The notes: generated by a model from the sequence alone, not told the origin. A stretch of 64,000 bases of DNA from Micromonospora zingiberis (GCF_004331455.1 NZ_SJJR01000004.1:1-64000), one strand, 5' to 3'. Positions 17,116 through 26,239 are shown, counted from the stretch's first letter. Numbers and translations: made by a program.

Positions 17116-17141
17116 GGTTATGTGGTCTGGCTTCTGGTGTG

Positions 17142-18869
17142 TCAGCCGAAGCAGCGGTCCGGGATGACCGGGCTGCCGAGGCAGTTGGTGGGGCGGTTGT
17201 CGACGACCGTGGACTTGCTGTCGATGTCGACGCGGTCGTTGTTGGTGAAGATGCCGCCCGGCTTCTTGGTGGAGAAGTTGAAGGCCACCTTCGACCGGAT
17301 CAGGCTGACCTCGCCGCCGTCGTTGAAGATCCCGCCGGCCTGTGCGTACTTGCCGACCGCCTGGTTGGCGAGTACGTCGGTGTCCCGCAGCACCGTGGAG
17401 CCGAAGTTGTAGATCCCGCCACCGTTGCCGTCGGAGACGTTCTCCTTGATGGTGCTGTGCTCGATGACGGCCTTGGTGCCCTCGCCGATGCCGATGCCAC
17501 CGGCCCGGCCCTGGGTGCTGTTCCTCGCGACGACGACGTCCTTGAGGGTCAGTTGGCTGTCCTCGTTGGCGAGTACGCCACCGACGTCGGAACCGGCGGT
17601 GTTGTCGGTGAACTCGCTGTGGCTGGCCGAGGTGGTCCCGCGGTTGTCCGCCAGGCCGCCACCGTCACCTGCGGTCCGGTTCTGACTGATTTTGCTCTTG
17701 AAGATGTAGACGGTGCCGCCCTCGACCCCGTACGGCTTGTCGGGTGTGCCGTTGGCGACGCCGCCACCGCCGTCCTCGGCGCTGTTCTGCGACACCTTGG
17801 ACCGTTCGAGGTTGAGCACCCCGGCGTTGAAGATGCCGCCGCCGACGCCGCCGGCACTGTTGCGCTCGATCAGGGTCTCGTCGATGCGCGTGGCGCCGAA
17901 GTTGGCGATGGCGCCCCCGTCGCCGGCCGCGTGGTTCTGCACGAAGGTGCTGTCCACGACGACGGCGCGACCACCCTGGTGTACCAGTAGGCCCGCGCCC
18001 TCGGTGGGCGTGTGCCCGTGCGGTCCGGTGGGTGTGGCTTGCGCGCCGGCTTCGGTGCCCGGCGTCACTGCCGTGGTGGCGGCCGGTCCGGTCGCGGCAA
18101 CCGTCGCCTCGGCAGCCGCGGCATTCGACGTGACACCGGCAGCCGCGGCATTCGGCGTGGCGCCGGCAGCCGCGGCATTCGGGGCGGCCGGGGCGACCTC
18201 GGCCCCGTTCGGTGCCGACCCCCACCGCACGCGGGGCTTCGAGTAGTCCTTCTTCTTGTCGTCCTTGAGCTGACCGCCCTTGATGGTCAGGCCCTTGAGG
18301 GTGAGTTCCCCGCCGGGACCGACGTTGAGGATGCGGAACGGCTTCGCCGTCGGGTCCCGCTCGATCCTGGTCTTGTCGCCCTTGAGGGTGATCGGCTGGT
18401 TGATCCGTGGCAGACCGTTACCCCACTCGTCGTGCCGGGTCAGGGTGTAGGTGCAGTGCTCGGCCAGCTTCAGGGTCGCGCCGTCGGTCCGGTTGGCCAC
18501 GGTGATCGCGTCGATCAGCTTGTCGGTGTCGCAGGGCACCTCCTTCACCCGTTCTCGGCCGCCGGAGCCCTTGCCTTTGCCGCTCCGGTCGTCCCGGTCG
18601 CTCTGGTCGCCCTTGCCGGACTCTTCGCCACCGGTCTCCTCGGCCTCGCCCGCGTCACTGACGTTCTGTTTCGGCGCCGACGCCTGCGTGTTCGACGCCT
18701 GGTGCCGCTCGCCGGACTTCTGGTTGCGGGCGGCCAGGCCGCCCACGGCGGCCAGGCCGACGACACCGGTCAAGCCGGCCACCCCGGCGGCCACCCAAAG
18801 TTTCCGTCGTCCTCGTCTCGGTGGGGCCATGGGGGCCTCACCGGAGGGAGTCGTTAGGTCATTGGACAT
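17142..18869 (-). CDS. Surface parallel beta-helix protein with N-terminal membrane segment (paralogue B)
   Basis: The product has 575 residues from ATG 18869. It shares with paralogue A the RRGRRKLWVA(A/S)GVAGLTGVV membrane start, a charged region, EVPCDTDKLIDAI, HCTYTLTRHDEWGNGLP, FRILNVGPGGELTLKGLTIKGGQ, the glycine-rich rungs (GDGGAIANFG, GNGGGIYNFG) and the ending NRPTNCLGSPVIPDRCFG. The main differences are in the low-complexity insertions: B has a nine-residue Ala/Pro/Gly repeat encoded by a 27-bp tandem repeat. Both carry a conserved Cys in the last five residues and one in NCLG, probably a disulfide. An external structural, adhesive or glycan-binding role is inferred; no enzyme signature is seen. 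Confidence 0.75.
   Translation of the reverse strand: MSNDLTTPSGEAPMAPPRRGRRKLWVAAGVAGLTGVVGLAAVGGLAARNQKSGERHQASNTQASAPKQNVSDAGEAEETGGEESGKGDQSDRDDRSGKGKGSGGRERVKEVPCDTDKLIDAITVANRTDGATLKLAEHCTYTLTRHDEWGNGLPRINQPITLKGDKTRIERDPTAKPFRILNVGPGGELTLKGLTIKGGQLKDDKKKDYSKPRVRWGSAPNGAEVAPAAPNAAAAGATPNAAAAGVTSNAAAAEATVAATGPAATTAVTPGTEAGAQATPTGPHGHTPTEGAGLLVHQGGRAVVVDSTFVQNHAAGDGGAIANFGATRIDETLIERNSAGGVGGGIFNAGVLNLERSKVSQNSAEDGGGGVANGTPDKPYGVEGGTVYIFKSKISQNRTAGDGGGLADNRGTTSASHSEFTDNTAGSDVGGVLANEDSQLTLKDVVVARNSTQGRAGGIGIGEGTKAVIEHSTIKENVSDGNGGGIYNFGSTVLRDTDVLANQAVGKYAQAGGIFNDGGEVSLIRSKVAFNFSTKKPGGIFTNNDRVDIDSKSTVVDNRPTNCLGSPVIPDRCFG
18111..18191. repeat. 27-bp tandem repeat, three copies, inside paralogue B
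   Basis: Units begin GGCAGCCGCGGCATTCG at 18111, 18138 and 18165. In the coding strand each encodes nine residues rich in Ala (NAAAAGATP-like). The length keeps the frame, so the linker can grow or shrink without breaking the gene. Confidence 0.85.
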
Positions 18870-18931
18870 CAGAGCTTTCCGCCCTTTCCTGCTACCAAAC
18901 GGGCTCGCACCACCCGAAGGAGGCGCGGGCA

Positions 18932-18983
18932 GCTACAAATCGGTTGCAGCCTCCGATGACCACCGTATGAGAGGGATCCTCAC
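18932..18983 (-). promoter_or_regulatory. Conserved upstream block with palindrome (copy B)
   Basis: GCTACAAATCGGTTGCAGC (18932-18950) differs from copy A by one base in the right arm. GTATGAGA (18965-18972) and TCCTCAC (18977-18983) keep exactly the same spacing as upstream of paralogue A. Sequence between these blocks differs, so the blocks look selected. Confidence 0.6.
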
Positions 18984-19084
18984 GACAAGGGCGTATACGA
19001 AAAAACCCCGCATTCATTGCACTACGGGCATCCCCCGGTCAAGCCGCCGGCCCGGGCAGAAAGGGGTTGGCCAGGGCAAACACG

Positions 19085-19149
19085 GACGGGCCCCGCCCGG
19101 GGGTGTGCAGGACGTACGAAACGTCGCACACCGCCGGACGGGGCCCGTC
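19085..19149 (-). terminator. Composite long hairpin after the aminopeptidase gene
   Basis: Outer arms GACGGGCCCCG (19085-19095) and CGGGGCCCGTC (19139-19149) enclose an inner GGTGTGC/GCACACC stem (19102-19108, 19126-19132) and an ACGT/ACGT tip. It lies just past the stop at 19167. Confidence 0.75.
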
Positions 19150-19166
19150 GTGCGGTCGTAGCGCGG

Positions 19167-20648
19167 TCAGCCGGGCAGGCGCAGGCCCGCCTCGCGCTGC
19201 TCGGCCAACCAGGTCTCCACCTCGTCGGCCTGGCGGGGCAGATCCGCCGACATGTTCACCGCCCCGGAACTGGTCACCAGCACGTCGTCCTCGATCCGGA
19301 TGCCGACGCCGCGCAACTCCTCGGGGACCAGCTCGTCCTCCGGCTGGAAGTACAGCCCCGGCTCGACGGTGAGCACGTATCCCTCGCCCAGGGCGCCGTC
19401 GCGGTAGGTCTCCTTGCGGGCGTTGGAGCAGTCGTGCACGTCGATGCCGAGCATGTGCCCGAACCCGTGCAGCGTCCACCGGCGGTAGACGGTGGACTTC
19501 TCGTCCATCGCCTCGTCCACGCTCACCGGCAGCAGCCCCAGCTCGGCCAGCCCTTCGGCGAGCACCCGCATGCAGGTCAGGTGGACGTCCTTGAACGTCA
19601 CGCCCGGCTTGATGAACTCGATGCCGGCCTGCTGCGAGGCGTACACGATGTCGTACACCTGCCGCTGGAGGGCGGTGAACCGGCCGTTCACCGGCAGCAC
19701 CCGGGTCACGTCGGCGGTGTAGAGATTCTGCCCCTCCACGCCCATGTCCATCAGCAGCAGCTCACCCGGCCGGGTGACGCCGTGGTTGTGCACCCAGTGC
19801 AGGATCGTGGCGTGCTCGCCGGCGCCGACGATCGAGCCGTAGCCGACGTCGTTGCCGTCGTGCCGGGCCCGCAACGCGAAGATCCCCTCCAGCAGCCGCT
19901 CCGAGACGCCCCGGTCGGCCGGCAGCACCCGGGCCACGTCCTCGAAGCCGCGTACGGTGGCGTCGATCGCGTCCTGCAACTGGCCGATCTCCCACTCGTC
20001 CTTGACCAGCTTCAGCTCCGACACGGCACTTGCCAACTCGCGGTCCCGGGCCGGCTGGCCCTCGTCCCGAGGGCCGTCGTACACGCGTACCGCGGCGTCC
20101 ACCCGAGCGTCGAAGCCGCGTAGCACCCGGGTCCGGGCCGGGGCCAACTCGGCCAGCGCCGCGTCCAGTTCGGTCAGGTCCACGGTGGGCAGGCCCAGCT
20201 CGGTCGACTTCTCGGTCAGCGTGTGCCGCCGGCCCACCCACAGCTCACCGTGCCGGCTGCGGAAAAACTCGTCGTTCTCCCGCGAGGAACGCGGCCGCAT
20301 GTACAGGATGGCGTCGTGTCCCGAACCGTTGGGCCGCAGCACCAGGACGCTGTCCGGATCATGATCACCCGTCAGGTACGCGAAGTCACTGCCGGGGCGG
20401 AACCGGTACTCGGTGTCGTTGGCGCGTACCTTCTCCCCGCCGGTGGGGATCACCAGCGTCTCGCCCGGGAAGGCGGCCGAGAGGGCGGCCCGGCGCTTGG
20501 CGTAGTTGGGCACCTCCGGTCGGGGGCCGACCGGCAGCGTCGTGTCCCGCCAGCCCTGCCGCATGAACGCCAGGAACGCCGGTGGAAAGTCCGGGTCGTG
20601 CGACTCGGTGCCGTCGGCCGGTTTGCCGTCGGTGCGTTCCTCGGTCAT
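19167..20648 (-). CDS. pepP: Xaa-Pro aminopeptidase (M24B, AMP-N plus metallopeptidase domain)
   Basis: The product has 493 residues from ATG 20648, normal for actinobacterial aminopeptidase P. An N-terminal AMP-N domain (FRPGSDFAYLTG, LYMRPRSS) precedes the pita-bread domain. The metal ligands are visible in order: Asp in LLLMDMG (about 299), Asp in YTADVTRVLP (about 310), His in HGFGHMLGIDVHD (about 394), Glu in TVEPGLYF (about 426) and Glu in GIRIEDDVLV (about 449). It removes N-terminal residues before proline using two divalent metal ions, in the cytoplasm. It is divergent from asnB, with a terminator hairpin downstream. Confidence 0.93.
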   Translation of the reverse strand: MTEERTDGKPADGTESHDPDFPPAFLAFMRQGWRDTTLPVGPRPEVPNYAKRRAALSAAFPGETLVIPTGGEKVRANDTEYRFRPGSDFAYLTGDHDPDSVLVLRPNGSGHDAILYMRPRSSRENDEFFRSRHGELWVGRRHTLTEKSTELGLPTVDLTELDAALAELAPARTRVLRGFDARVDAAVRVYDGPRDEGQPARDRELASAVSELKLVKDEWEIGQLQDAIDATVRGFEDVARVLPADRGVSERLLEGIFALRARHDGNDVGYGSIVGAGEHATILHWVHNHGVTRPGELLLMDMGVEGQNLYTADVTRVLPVNGRFTALQRQVYDIVYASQQAGIEFIKPGVTFKDVHLTCMRVLAEGLAELGLLPVSVDEAMDEKSTVYRRWTLHGFGHMLGIDVHDCSNARKETYRDGALGEGYVLTVEPGLYFQPEDELVPEELRGVGIRIEDDVLVTSSGAVNMSADLPRQADEVETWLAEQREAGLRLPG

Positions 20649-20848
20649 GCCCCGCTCCCTTCATGTCGTTGCTGGCCCCGACGGTACCGCGAAACCGGTT
20701 CGCCCCGGCGGCGGCGGTTGCCGCCACCAGCGCCGCGAACCGAGGCGAACCCCATCGAGCAGGCGCTACGCGGCGTGCCGCGCGACCGGTCCGGGCGAGC
20801 CCGCCCGTGCCGCGACGGCCGATCCGTACGCGTGGAAAGATGACCACC

Positions 20849-22810
20849 ATGTGCGGACTCCTGGCTTTTTTCAGTGCGCGCGGCGATGCCGCCGCTCACC
20901 GCGACAGCATCGCCGGGGCGTTGGAATGCCTGCACCACCGCGGCCCGGACGAGACCGGTGTCGAGGTGGTCGGGGACGCCTCCGGCCAGTACGCGGACGG
21001 GGTGTTCGCCCACAAGCGGTTGGCGATCATCGACGTCGCGCTCAGCCACGAGCCGCTGCCCTACGCCGACGGGCGCTACCTGCTGACCTTCAACGGCGAG
21101 ATCTACAACTACATCGAGCTGCGTGAGGAGCTGATCCGCGAGCACGGTGCGCGGTTCGCCACCAACGGTGACGGCGAGGTGATCGTCGCCGGCTACCACT
21201 ACTGGGGCGAGCAGGTGCTCACCCGGCTGCGCGGCATGTTCGCCTTCGTCATCTGGGACCGGCAGGCACGTCGCGCGTTCGGCGCCCGCGACTACTACGG
21301 CATCAAGCCGCTGCACTACCTGGAGACCGCCGACGGGCTCTACCTCGCCTCCGAGAAGAAGGCCCTGCTGCCCTTCGCTCAGTCCGCCCACGTCGGCGAC
21401 GCCGGGGTCGACACGGCGAACCTCAGCCACTACCTGACCCTGCAGTACGTCCCCGAGCCGGGCACGCTGCACCAGCAGATCAGCCGGATCGGGTCGGGGG
21501 AGTACCTCACCTGGGCGCCGGGCAGCCGGATCGACGTGCGCCGCTGGTACCGCCCGGTGTTCCGGCCCGCCCCGGTGCCCGACGAGCAGAAGCTCTACCA
21601 CGAGATCCGGGAGACGCTGCGCGAGAGCGTACGCATGCACATGCGCTCGGACGTGCCGGTCGGTTCGTTCCTGTCCAGCGGGATCGACTCCACCGCCGTG
21701 GTGGCGCTGGCCCGGGAGTTCAACCCGAACATCCTCACCTTCACCGTCGGCTACGACGTGCCGGGCTACTCGGAGATCGACGTGGCCCAGGAGTCGGCCC
21801 GCCATCTCGACGTGACCACCATCCCGACCAAGATCGGGCCGCAGGACATGATCGACGCGCTGCCGAAGATCGTCTGGCACCTGGACGACCCGGTGGCCGA
21901 CCCGGCGCTGGTGCCGCTCTACTTCGTCGCCAAGAAGGCCGCCGAACACGTCACCGTGGTGCTCTCCGGTGAGGGCGCCGACGAGTTCTTCGGCGGCTAC
22001 ACGATCTACCGGGAACCGCTCTCGCTCAGCGGCGTCAACGGGTTGCCCGGCGGCGTGCAGAAGGGCCTGCGGGCGGTCTCGAAGGCGATCCCGCAGGGGG
22101 TCAAGGGCAAGAGCTTCCTGGAGCGCGGCACCACGCCGATCGAGGAGCGCTACTACGGCAACGCGCGGATGTTCACCGAGGAGGAGAAGCAGCACCTGCT
22201 GCGCCGCTACGACCCCTCGGTGCGCTACACCGACGTCACCGCGCCGATCTACGCCGAGTGCACCGAGCTGGACGACGTCACCAAGATGCAGTACGTCGAC
22301 CTCTACACCTGGCTGCGCGGCGACATCCTGGTCAAGGCCGACCGGATCTCGATGGCGCACTCGCTGGAGGTGCGGGTGCCGTTCCTCGACCGCGAGGTCT
22401 TCGAGGTGGCGGCGAAGATCCCCGTCGAGCTGAAGCTGCCGCCGCGCTCGGACGCCACCAAGTACGCCATGCGCCAGGCGTTGCAGGGCGTGGTGCCGCC
22501 GGCCATCGTCAACCGCAAGAAGCTGGGCTTCCCGACCCCGACCCGGGTCTGGCTGCGCGGCGAGATGTACGAGTGGGCCCGGCACGTGCTGACCACCTCC
22601 GGCGCCGGTGACCTGCTCGACCTGTCGTACGCGCTGCGGCTGCTGGAGGAGCACAAGCGGGAGGAGTTCGACCACTCCCGCAAGGTCTGGACGGTGCTGA
22701 TCTTCTGCATCTGGCACGCCATCTTCGTGGCGAAGACGCTGGATCCGGGCATCCAGCGCAACCAGTCCGCCCTGCTCACCAAGCCCGTCGTCGGGTCGAT
22801 GGTGCGCTGA
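20849..22810 (+). CDS. asnB: Glutamine-hydrolysing asparagine synthetase
   Basis: ATG 20849 is chosen because class II amidotransferases need Cys at position 2 (MCGLLAFF); the in-frame ATG at 20840 would bury it. GGAAAG lies nine bases upstream. The product has 653 residues: an N-terminal glutaminase domain (HRGPDETG, NGEIYNY) and a synthetase domain with the PP-loop VGSFLSSGIDSTAV (about 275). It makes asparagine from aspartate, ATP and glutamine. The N-terminus and length match the cell-supply AsnB type common in actinomycetes; some relatives modify natural products, but no biosynthetic genes are nearby. Confidence 0.92.
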   Translation: MCGLLAFFSARGDAAAHRDSIAGALECLHHRGPDETGVEVVGDASGQYADGVFAHKRLAIIDVALSHEPLPYADGRYLLTFNGEIYNYIELREELIREHGARFATNGDGEVIVAGYHYWGEQVLTRLRGMFAFVIWDRQARRAFGARDYYGIKPLHYLETADGLYLASEKKALLPFAQSAHVGDAGVDTANLSHYLTLQYVPEPGTLHQQISRIGSGEYLTWAPGSRIDVRRWYRPVFRPAPVPDEQKLYHEIRETLRESVRMHMRSDVPVGSFLSSGIDSTAVVALAREFNPNILTFTVGYDVPGYSEIDVAQESARHLDVTTIPTKIGPQDMIDALPKIVWHLDDPVADPALVPLYFVAKKAAEHVTVVLSGEGADEFFGGYTIYREPLSLSGVNGLPGGVQKGLRAVSKAIPQGVKGKSFLERGTTPIEERYYGNARMFTEEEKQHLLRRYDPSVRYTDVTAPIYAECTELDDVTKMQYVDLYTWLRGDILVKADRISMAHSLEVRVPFLDREVFEVAAKIPVELKLPPRSDATKYAMRQALQGVVPPAIVNRKKLGFPTPTRVWLRGEMYEWARHVLTTSGAGDLLDLSYALRLLEEHKREEFDHSRKVWTVLIFCIWHAIFVAKTLDPGIQRNQSALLTKPVVGSMVR

Positions 22811-22833
22811 GCCGCCAGCGGACAAGCGCAAGC

Positions 22834-22862
22834 GGAAGGGGGCCCGGTCGGGGCCCCCTTCC
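22834..22862. terminator. Bidirectional hairpin between asnB and the LPMO gene
   Basis: GGAAGGGGGCCC and its exact complement GGGCCCCCTTCC are separated by five bases. It lies between stops at 22810 (rightward) and 22875 (leftward). Confidence 0.85.
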
Positions 22863-22874
22863 TGGTGCTGGTGG

Positions 22875-23966
22875 TCAGCTGGCGGTGCAGGTGATCGTGG
22901 GAGACGAGCTGCTGCCGCTGGCAAGGAAGCCGAAGCTCGTACTGCCGTTGGCTCCGATGTTGCCGTTGTACGACACGTTGCGGGCCGTCACCGACGATCC
23001 GGACGTGGTGTGAGTCGCGTTCCAGACCTGGCTGATCTGCTGGCCACTGGACAAGGTCCAGCTCGCGGCCCAACCGCTCAACGGCGCGGTGCCGGTGTTC
23101 CTGATCTCCACCTCGCCCTGGAATCCACCGGACCAGCTGTTGGTCACCTTGAAGGTGGCCGTGCAGCCGCCGTTGCCGGGCGGCGGGGTGGTCGGCGGCG
23201 GCGTGGTGGGCGGCGGGGTGGTCGGCGGAGGAGTGGTGGGCGGCGGGTTGGTGCCCCCACCGATACCGGTCACCTCACCGTTGCCACCGTCGAAGACCAC
23301 ATCGGAGCAGCCGAAGAAGTTCTCCTGGCTGTCCGAGCGGACCCACCGGGAGTAGATGATGTGCCGGCCGCTCTTGTTCGCCGGGAGGGTGCCGGTGAAG
23401 TAGTAGTGGCCGTCGTTGGTGCCCACCGCGCCGCGCTGCGGCGGGTTGGTCACCGTCAGGAACGGCTGCGCCTCCAGGTCGCTCCAGGCCAGCGCCCGGG
23501 TCGGGCTCCAGCTGTCCCTGGTCACGTAGAAGTAGAACGTGCCCGGGTGATGCGCCCAGTTGCTGTACCGGAACTCCATGCTCCGGCCCGCCGTCAGGTG
23601 GGTCAACGGCCAGTCGTTGCGGGCCAGGTCGTAGCCGCGGAAGCCGGTGGCGCCGCCGCTGCACAGCTGACCGTCGGGGATGAAGCCGGTGGTACGACCG
23701 TTGGCGTCGGAGCGCAGCACGCTGAACCAGTTGTACAGGGAGTTCGCCCCGCTCTGCGCGACCGCCGCCGCACAGGCCGGGTTCTGCGGACGGATCTCGC
23801 CGGTGGGGGAGAGCCCGTCGCGCCAACAGAGGAAGGTACGGGCACCCGGCGTCATCGCCGCGCCGTGCGCGGCGGCCGGGTCAGGGCTGGCGGTCACGGC
23901 AACGACCGCGCTCGCAGCGAGGGTGACGGCCGCGAAGAAGATCGCGGCCAGACGAGGACGGTGCAC
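22875..23966 (-). CDS. AA10 lytic polysaccharide monooxygenase with C-terminal CBM2
   Basis: GTG at 23966 lies just after AGGAGA and gives 363 residues. Signal cleavage after AAA leaves His34 (HGAAMTPG) as the mature N-terminus, which forms the copper histidine brace with the second His in NWAHHPGTFYFY (about 139). Other AA10 features include GARTFLCWRDG and the Phe/Tyr-rich core. A (PPPTT)n linker joins a CBM2 ending SPTITCTAS. The enzyme oxidatively cuts crystalline cellulose or chitin; the CBM2 and overall form favour cellulose, but chitin is not excluded. It is transcribed toward asnB, ending at a shared terminator. Confidence 0.93.
   Translation of the reverse strand: MHRPRLAAIFFAAVTLAASAVVAVTASPDPAAAHGAAMTPGARTFLCWRDGLSPTGEIRPQNPACAAAVAQSGANSLYNWFSVLRSDANGRTTGFIPDGQLCSGGATGFRGYDLARNDWPLTHLTAGRSMEFRYSNWAHHPGTFYFYVTRDSWSPTRALAWSDLEAQPFLTVTNPPQRGAVGTNDGHYYFTGTLPANKSGRHIIYSRWVRSDSQENFFGCSDVVFDGGNGEVTGIGGGTNPPPTTPPPTTPPPTTPPPTTPPPGNGGCTATFKVTNSWSGGFQGEVEIRNTGTAPLSGWAASWTLSSGQQISQVWNATHTTSGSSVTARNVSYNGNIGANGSTSFGFLASGSSSSPTITCTAS
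23176..23262. repeat. 15-bp tandem repeat encoding the Pro-Thr linker of the LPMO
   Basis: The units read about GGCGGCGTGGTGGGC with small variations, giving PPPTT repeats in the protein. It is an ordinary flexible linker between catalytic and binding domains. Confidence 0.8.
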
Positions 23967-24360
23967 AGGTTCTCCTGACTCGCGGGGCACACCGGTCCGG
24001 TGGCCCCGCCGGAACGCGCGGGGTGGCGAGTTACGCCCGCCCCGCTGCGGTGGGCGGATGCGACGATGCGGCAACCTGCGCCCAGGGCGGATGGCCTCAC
24101 GGGCAGGTGCCGTCAGCATTCGGTCGACGCGTAGATGCCCTCGCGTGCGGTGAACCCGGCGCCGGTGACGCGCAGCCCCACGTCACCTGACATCCCTATC
24201 CCAGCATGCCGGGCGCATCGGCGCAATAGTCATCTCTCGATGCCTGTCGGGGGCGCGGCTCGCGTGCTGCGCGACGGGCCCAATACCGTGGCTTCGGCGC
24301 CCGGCACGCTCGCGCTGTGCCAGCCTGGGCATCACGACGGCCGACGGAGGGAACCGGCAG
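23967..24360. other. 394-bp divergent intergenic region
   Basis: No gene is supported. Reading leftward it contains a stem ACCTGCCC...GGGCGCAGGT at about 24075-24110 and GC-rich palindromes just before the LPMO ribosome-binding site. I compared it mentally with c-di-AMP and cobalamin riboswitches and found no convincing match. Confidence 0.35.
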
Positions 24361-25296
24361 ATGGGATACGCGGTGGTGTTCGGCGAGGCGCTCGTCGACC
24401 TGCTCGACACGGAGTGCGACGGCGTGCCGGTCTACCGGCAGGCGATCGGCGGCGGCCCACTCAACGTCGCGGTGGGCATCGCCCGGCTCGGCGGTGCGGC
24501 GCAGTTCGTCGGCTCCCTCGGCGACGACGCGCTCGCCGACCGCGTCCGCGCCTTCCTCACCACTGCCGGCGTCGGACTGACCGGGACGGTCACCGCCGCC
24601 GTACCGACCACGTTGGCCGTGGCCACCTTCTCCGGCGCCGAGCCGGACTTCCGCTTCTACGGCGAACCGCCGTCGTACGCCCTGCTGAACCCCGAGGACC
24701 TCGACGTCACGCTGGTCGAGGGCGCGGACGTGCTCTACTGCGGCTCGATCGTGCTGCTGTCACCGGCAACTCTGGCCGCCGCGCGACGGGCCTGGTCACT
24801 GGCACCAGGTCTGCGGGTGTTCGACCCCAACGTCCGGCCCCGGCTGCTGTCCGGCCCGGCGGCGCTGGCCGGGCTGCGTGCGGTGGTCGCCGAGTTCGCC
24901 GCCGGGGCGCACCTGGTCAAGCTGAGCACCGCCGACGCGGAGCTGCTCTATCCAGGTGAGCCGGTCGAGTCGGTGGCGGCCTACCTACGGGAGTTGGGCG
25001 CGGGCACCGTCGTGGTCACCCTGGGCGCCGCCGGTGCGGTGGTCGCCGCCGCCGGCACCGATCCGGTACGGGTACCCGCGCCGAAGGTGGTCGCGGTCGA
25101 CGCCACCGGCGCGGGCGACTCGGTGATGGCCGCCCTCGTCGCCGACCTGCTCGGCGCCGGTGAGCCGGCCGACCCGACGGGCTGGCACGAGCGGGTCGCC
25201 TTCGCGCTGCGCGTCGCCGGGCTGGTCTGCGAACGTGCCGGTGGCGCCGTTGCCATGCCCACCCGGGCCGAGGTGGCCGAGCGGTTCACCAGCTGA
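24361..25296 (+). CDS. PfkB-family sugar kinase, probably fructokinase
   Basis: The product has 311 residues, typical for PfkB kinases. The N-terminal motif GGGPLNVAVGIARLG and the C-terminal DATGAGDSVMA (catalytic Asp about 252) are both present. A GGAGGG site precedes ATG 24361. The start GEALVDLL and size are most like bacterial fructokinases, which make fructose 6-phosphate, but ribokinase-like specificity cannot be ruled out from sequence. No transporter or sucrose hydrolase lies beside it, so its sugar source is not shown by context. Confidence 0.8.
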   Translation: MGYAVVFGEALVDLLDTECDGVPVYRQAIGGGPLNVAVGIARLGGAAQFVGSLGDDALADRVRAFLTTAGVGLTGTVTAAVPTTLAVATFSGAEPDFRFYGEPPSYALLNPEDLDVTLVEGADVLYCGSIVLLSPATLAAARRAWSLAPGLRVFDPNVRPRLLSGPAALAGLRAVVAEFAAGAHLVKLSTADAELLYPGEPVESVAAYLRELGAGTVVVTLGAAGAVVAAAGTDPVRVPAPKVVAVDATGAGDSVMAALVADLLGAGEPADPTGWHERVAFALRVAGLVCERAGGAVAMPTRAEVAERFTS

Positions 25297-25408
25297 CCGA
25301 GGCTGCCGGGAACGCCGCCAGATCAACACCGTTCCGGCGCGACGGAGGTGACCAGTCCCACCGGATACCGCCACCACGCCGTAACGGAGTCGATCACCGC
25401 ACGGCGGC

Positions 25409-26239
25409 TCAGGCGGTGCCGTCCAGCTCGGCATAGCCTCGGCGGGCGGCGATCAGCGCGGGCCGGGCCGGGAACGGTGCGTCGGCGGCGACCCGCTCCG
25501 GCGGAGCCGAGCCGGTGTGCCCGGCCCGGATCAGCCAGGCCAGCTCGACCAGTTGGGCGTGCTGTGCCCGGACGAACTCGGTGTCCACCGGCTCGCCGTG
25601 ACCGGGCACCACGACCGTGGCGGGAGTCGCGGAGCGCAGTAGTTCGGCCACCGCGTCGGGCCACTGCAACGGGTAGGAATCCTCGAACGCCGGTGGGCCG
25701 GCCTGCTCGACCAGGTCACCGACGATCAGCACGTCGGCGTCGGGCACCTGGACCACGAGGTCGGCGTCGGTGTGCCCGCGGCCGGGGTGGCGCAGCACCA
25801 CCCGCCGGCCCCCGATGTCGAGGGTGGCCTCGGTGTGGACGGTGTGGGTGGGCGCCAGCACGGTGACGTCGGCCAGCTCGTCGGCCAGCTCGGGGTGGTC
25901 GGCGCGGAGTTCCGCGTACGCCTCCCGGCGCAGCCGTTCCGGGTCGTCGCGCAACGCCGCCGCGGCCAGTTCGTGTGCCCAGACCGGGCGCGGCGGGTCG
26001 ACGGCGAGCGTGGCGTTGCCGAAGCAGTGGTCGAAGTGGTGATGGGTGTTGACCAGGGTGAGCGGATCTCCGGTGACCGCGCGTACGGCGGCAGCCAGCT
26101 CGACCGCCTGCCCGGCGGTGGACAACGTGTCGACCAGCAGCGCCTCGCCGTCGCCCAGCACCAGCGTGACGTTGACCGCGAGCAGCGGCTCCCGCAGCAC
26201 CAGCACCCGGTCGGCGACCTCGACGAAACCGCCGCTCAT
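25409..26239 (-). CDS. MBL-fold metallo-hydrolase
   Basis: The product has 276 residues from ATG 26239, whose first bases overlap the stop of the upstream thioesterase (ATGA), so translation is likely coupled. The zinc motif THHHFDH (about 66-72) fits HxHxDH; HPGRGHTDADLVV and VVPGHGEP provide the further His/Asp ligands. The long acidic insert between them is common in hydrolases of thioesters or lactones. Coupling to a FlK-like thioesterase suggests shared work on an acyl-thioester or toxic acyl compound, which is inference. Confidence 0.8.
   Translation of the reverse strand: MSGGFVEVADRVLVLREPLLAVNVTLVLGDGEALLVDTLSTAGQAVELAAAVRAVTGDPLTLVNTHHHFDHCFGNATLAVDPPRPVWAHELAAAALRDDPERLRREAYAELRADHPELADELADVTVLAPTHTVHTEATLDIGGRRVVLRHPGRGHTDADLVVQVPDADVLIVGDLVEQAGPPAFEDSYPLQWPDAVAELLRSATPATVVVPGHGEPVDTEFVRAQHAQLVELAWLIRAGHTGSAPPERVAADAPFPARPALIAARRGYAELDGTA

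Larger units (their letters stand above)
16517..17141. other. 625-bp intergenic region between beta-helix paralogues: C-tract, two palindromes, G-tract
   Basis: No gene is seen. From left to right it holds the conserved promoter block, a C-rich low-complexity tract (about 16664-16840), palindrome 1 (16841-16913), palindrome 2 in reverse orientation (16967-17037), a G-rich tract (about 17039-17076) and a hairpin for the gene ending at 17142. Strand asymmetry flips across the middle. Confidence 0.6.

Noticed and set aside
20645..22924. Long antisense frame over asnB
   Set aside because: No recognisable domain; the sense frame encodes a full asparagine synthetase.
23967..24200. Possible riboswitch upstream of the LPMO gene
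   Set aside because: The stems do not match the conserved cores of c-di-AMP, cobalamin or other riboswitches I know; a simple GC-rich leader is enough.
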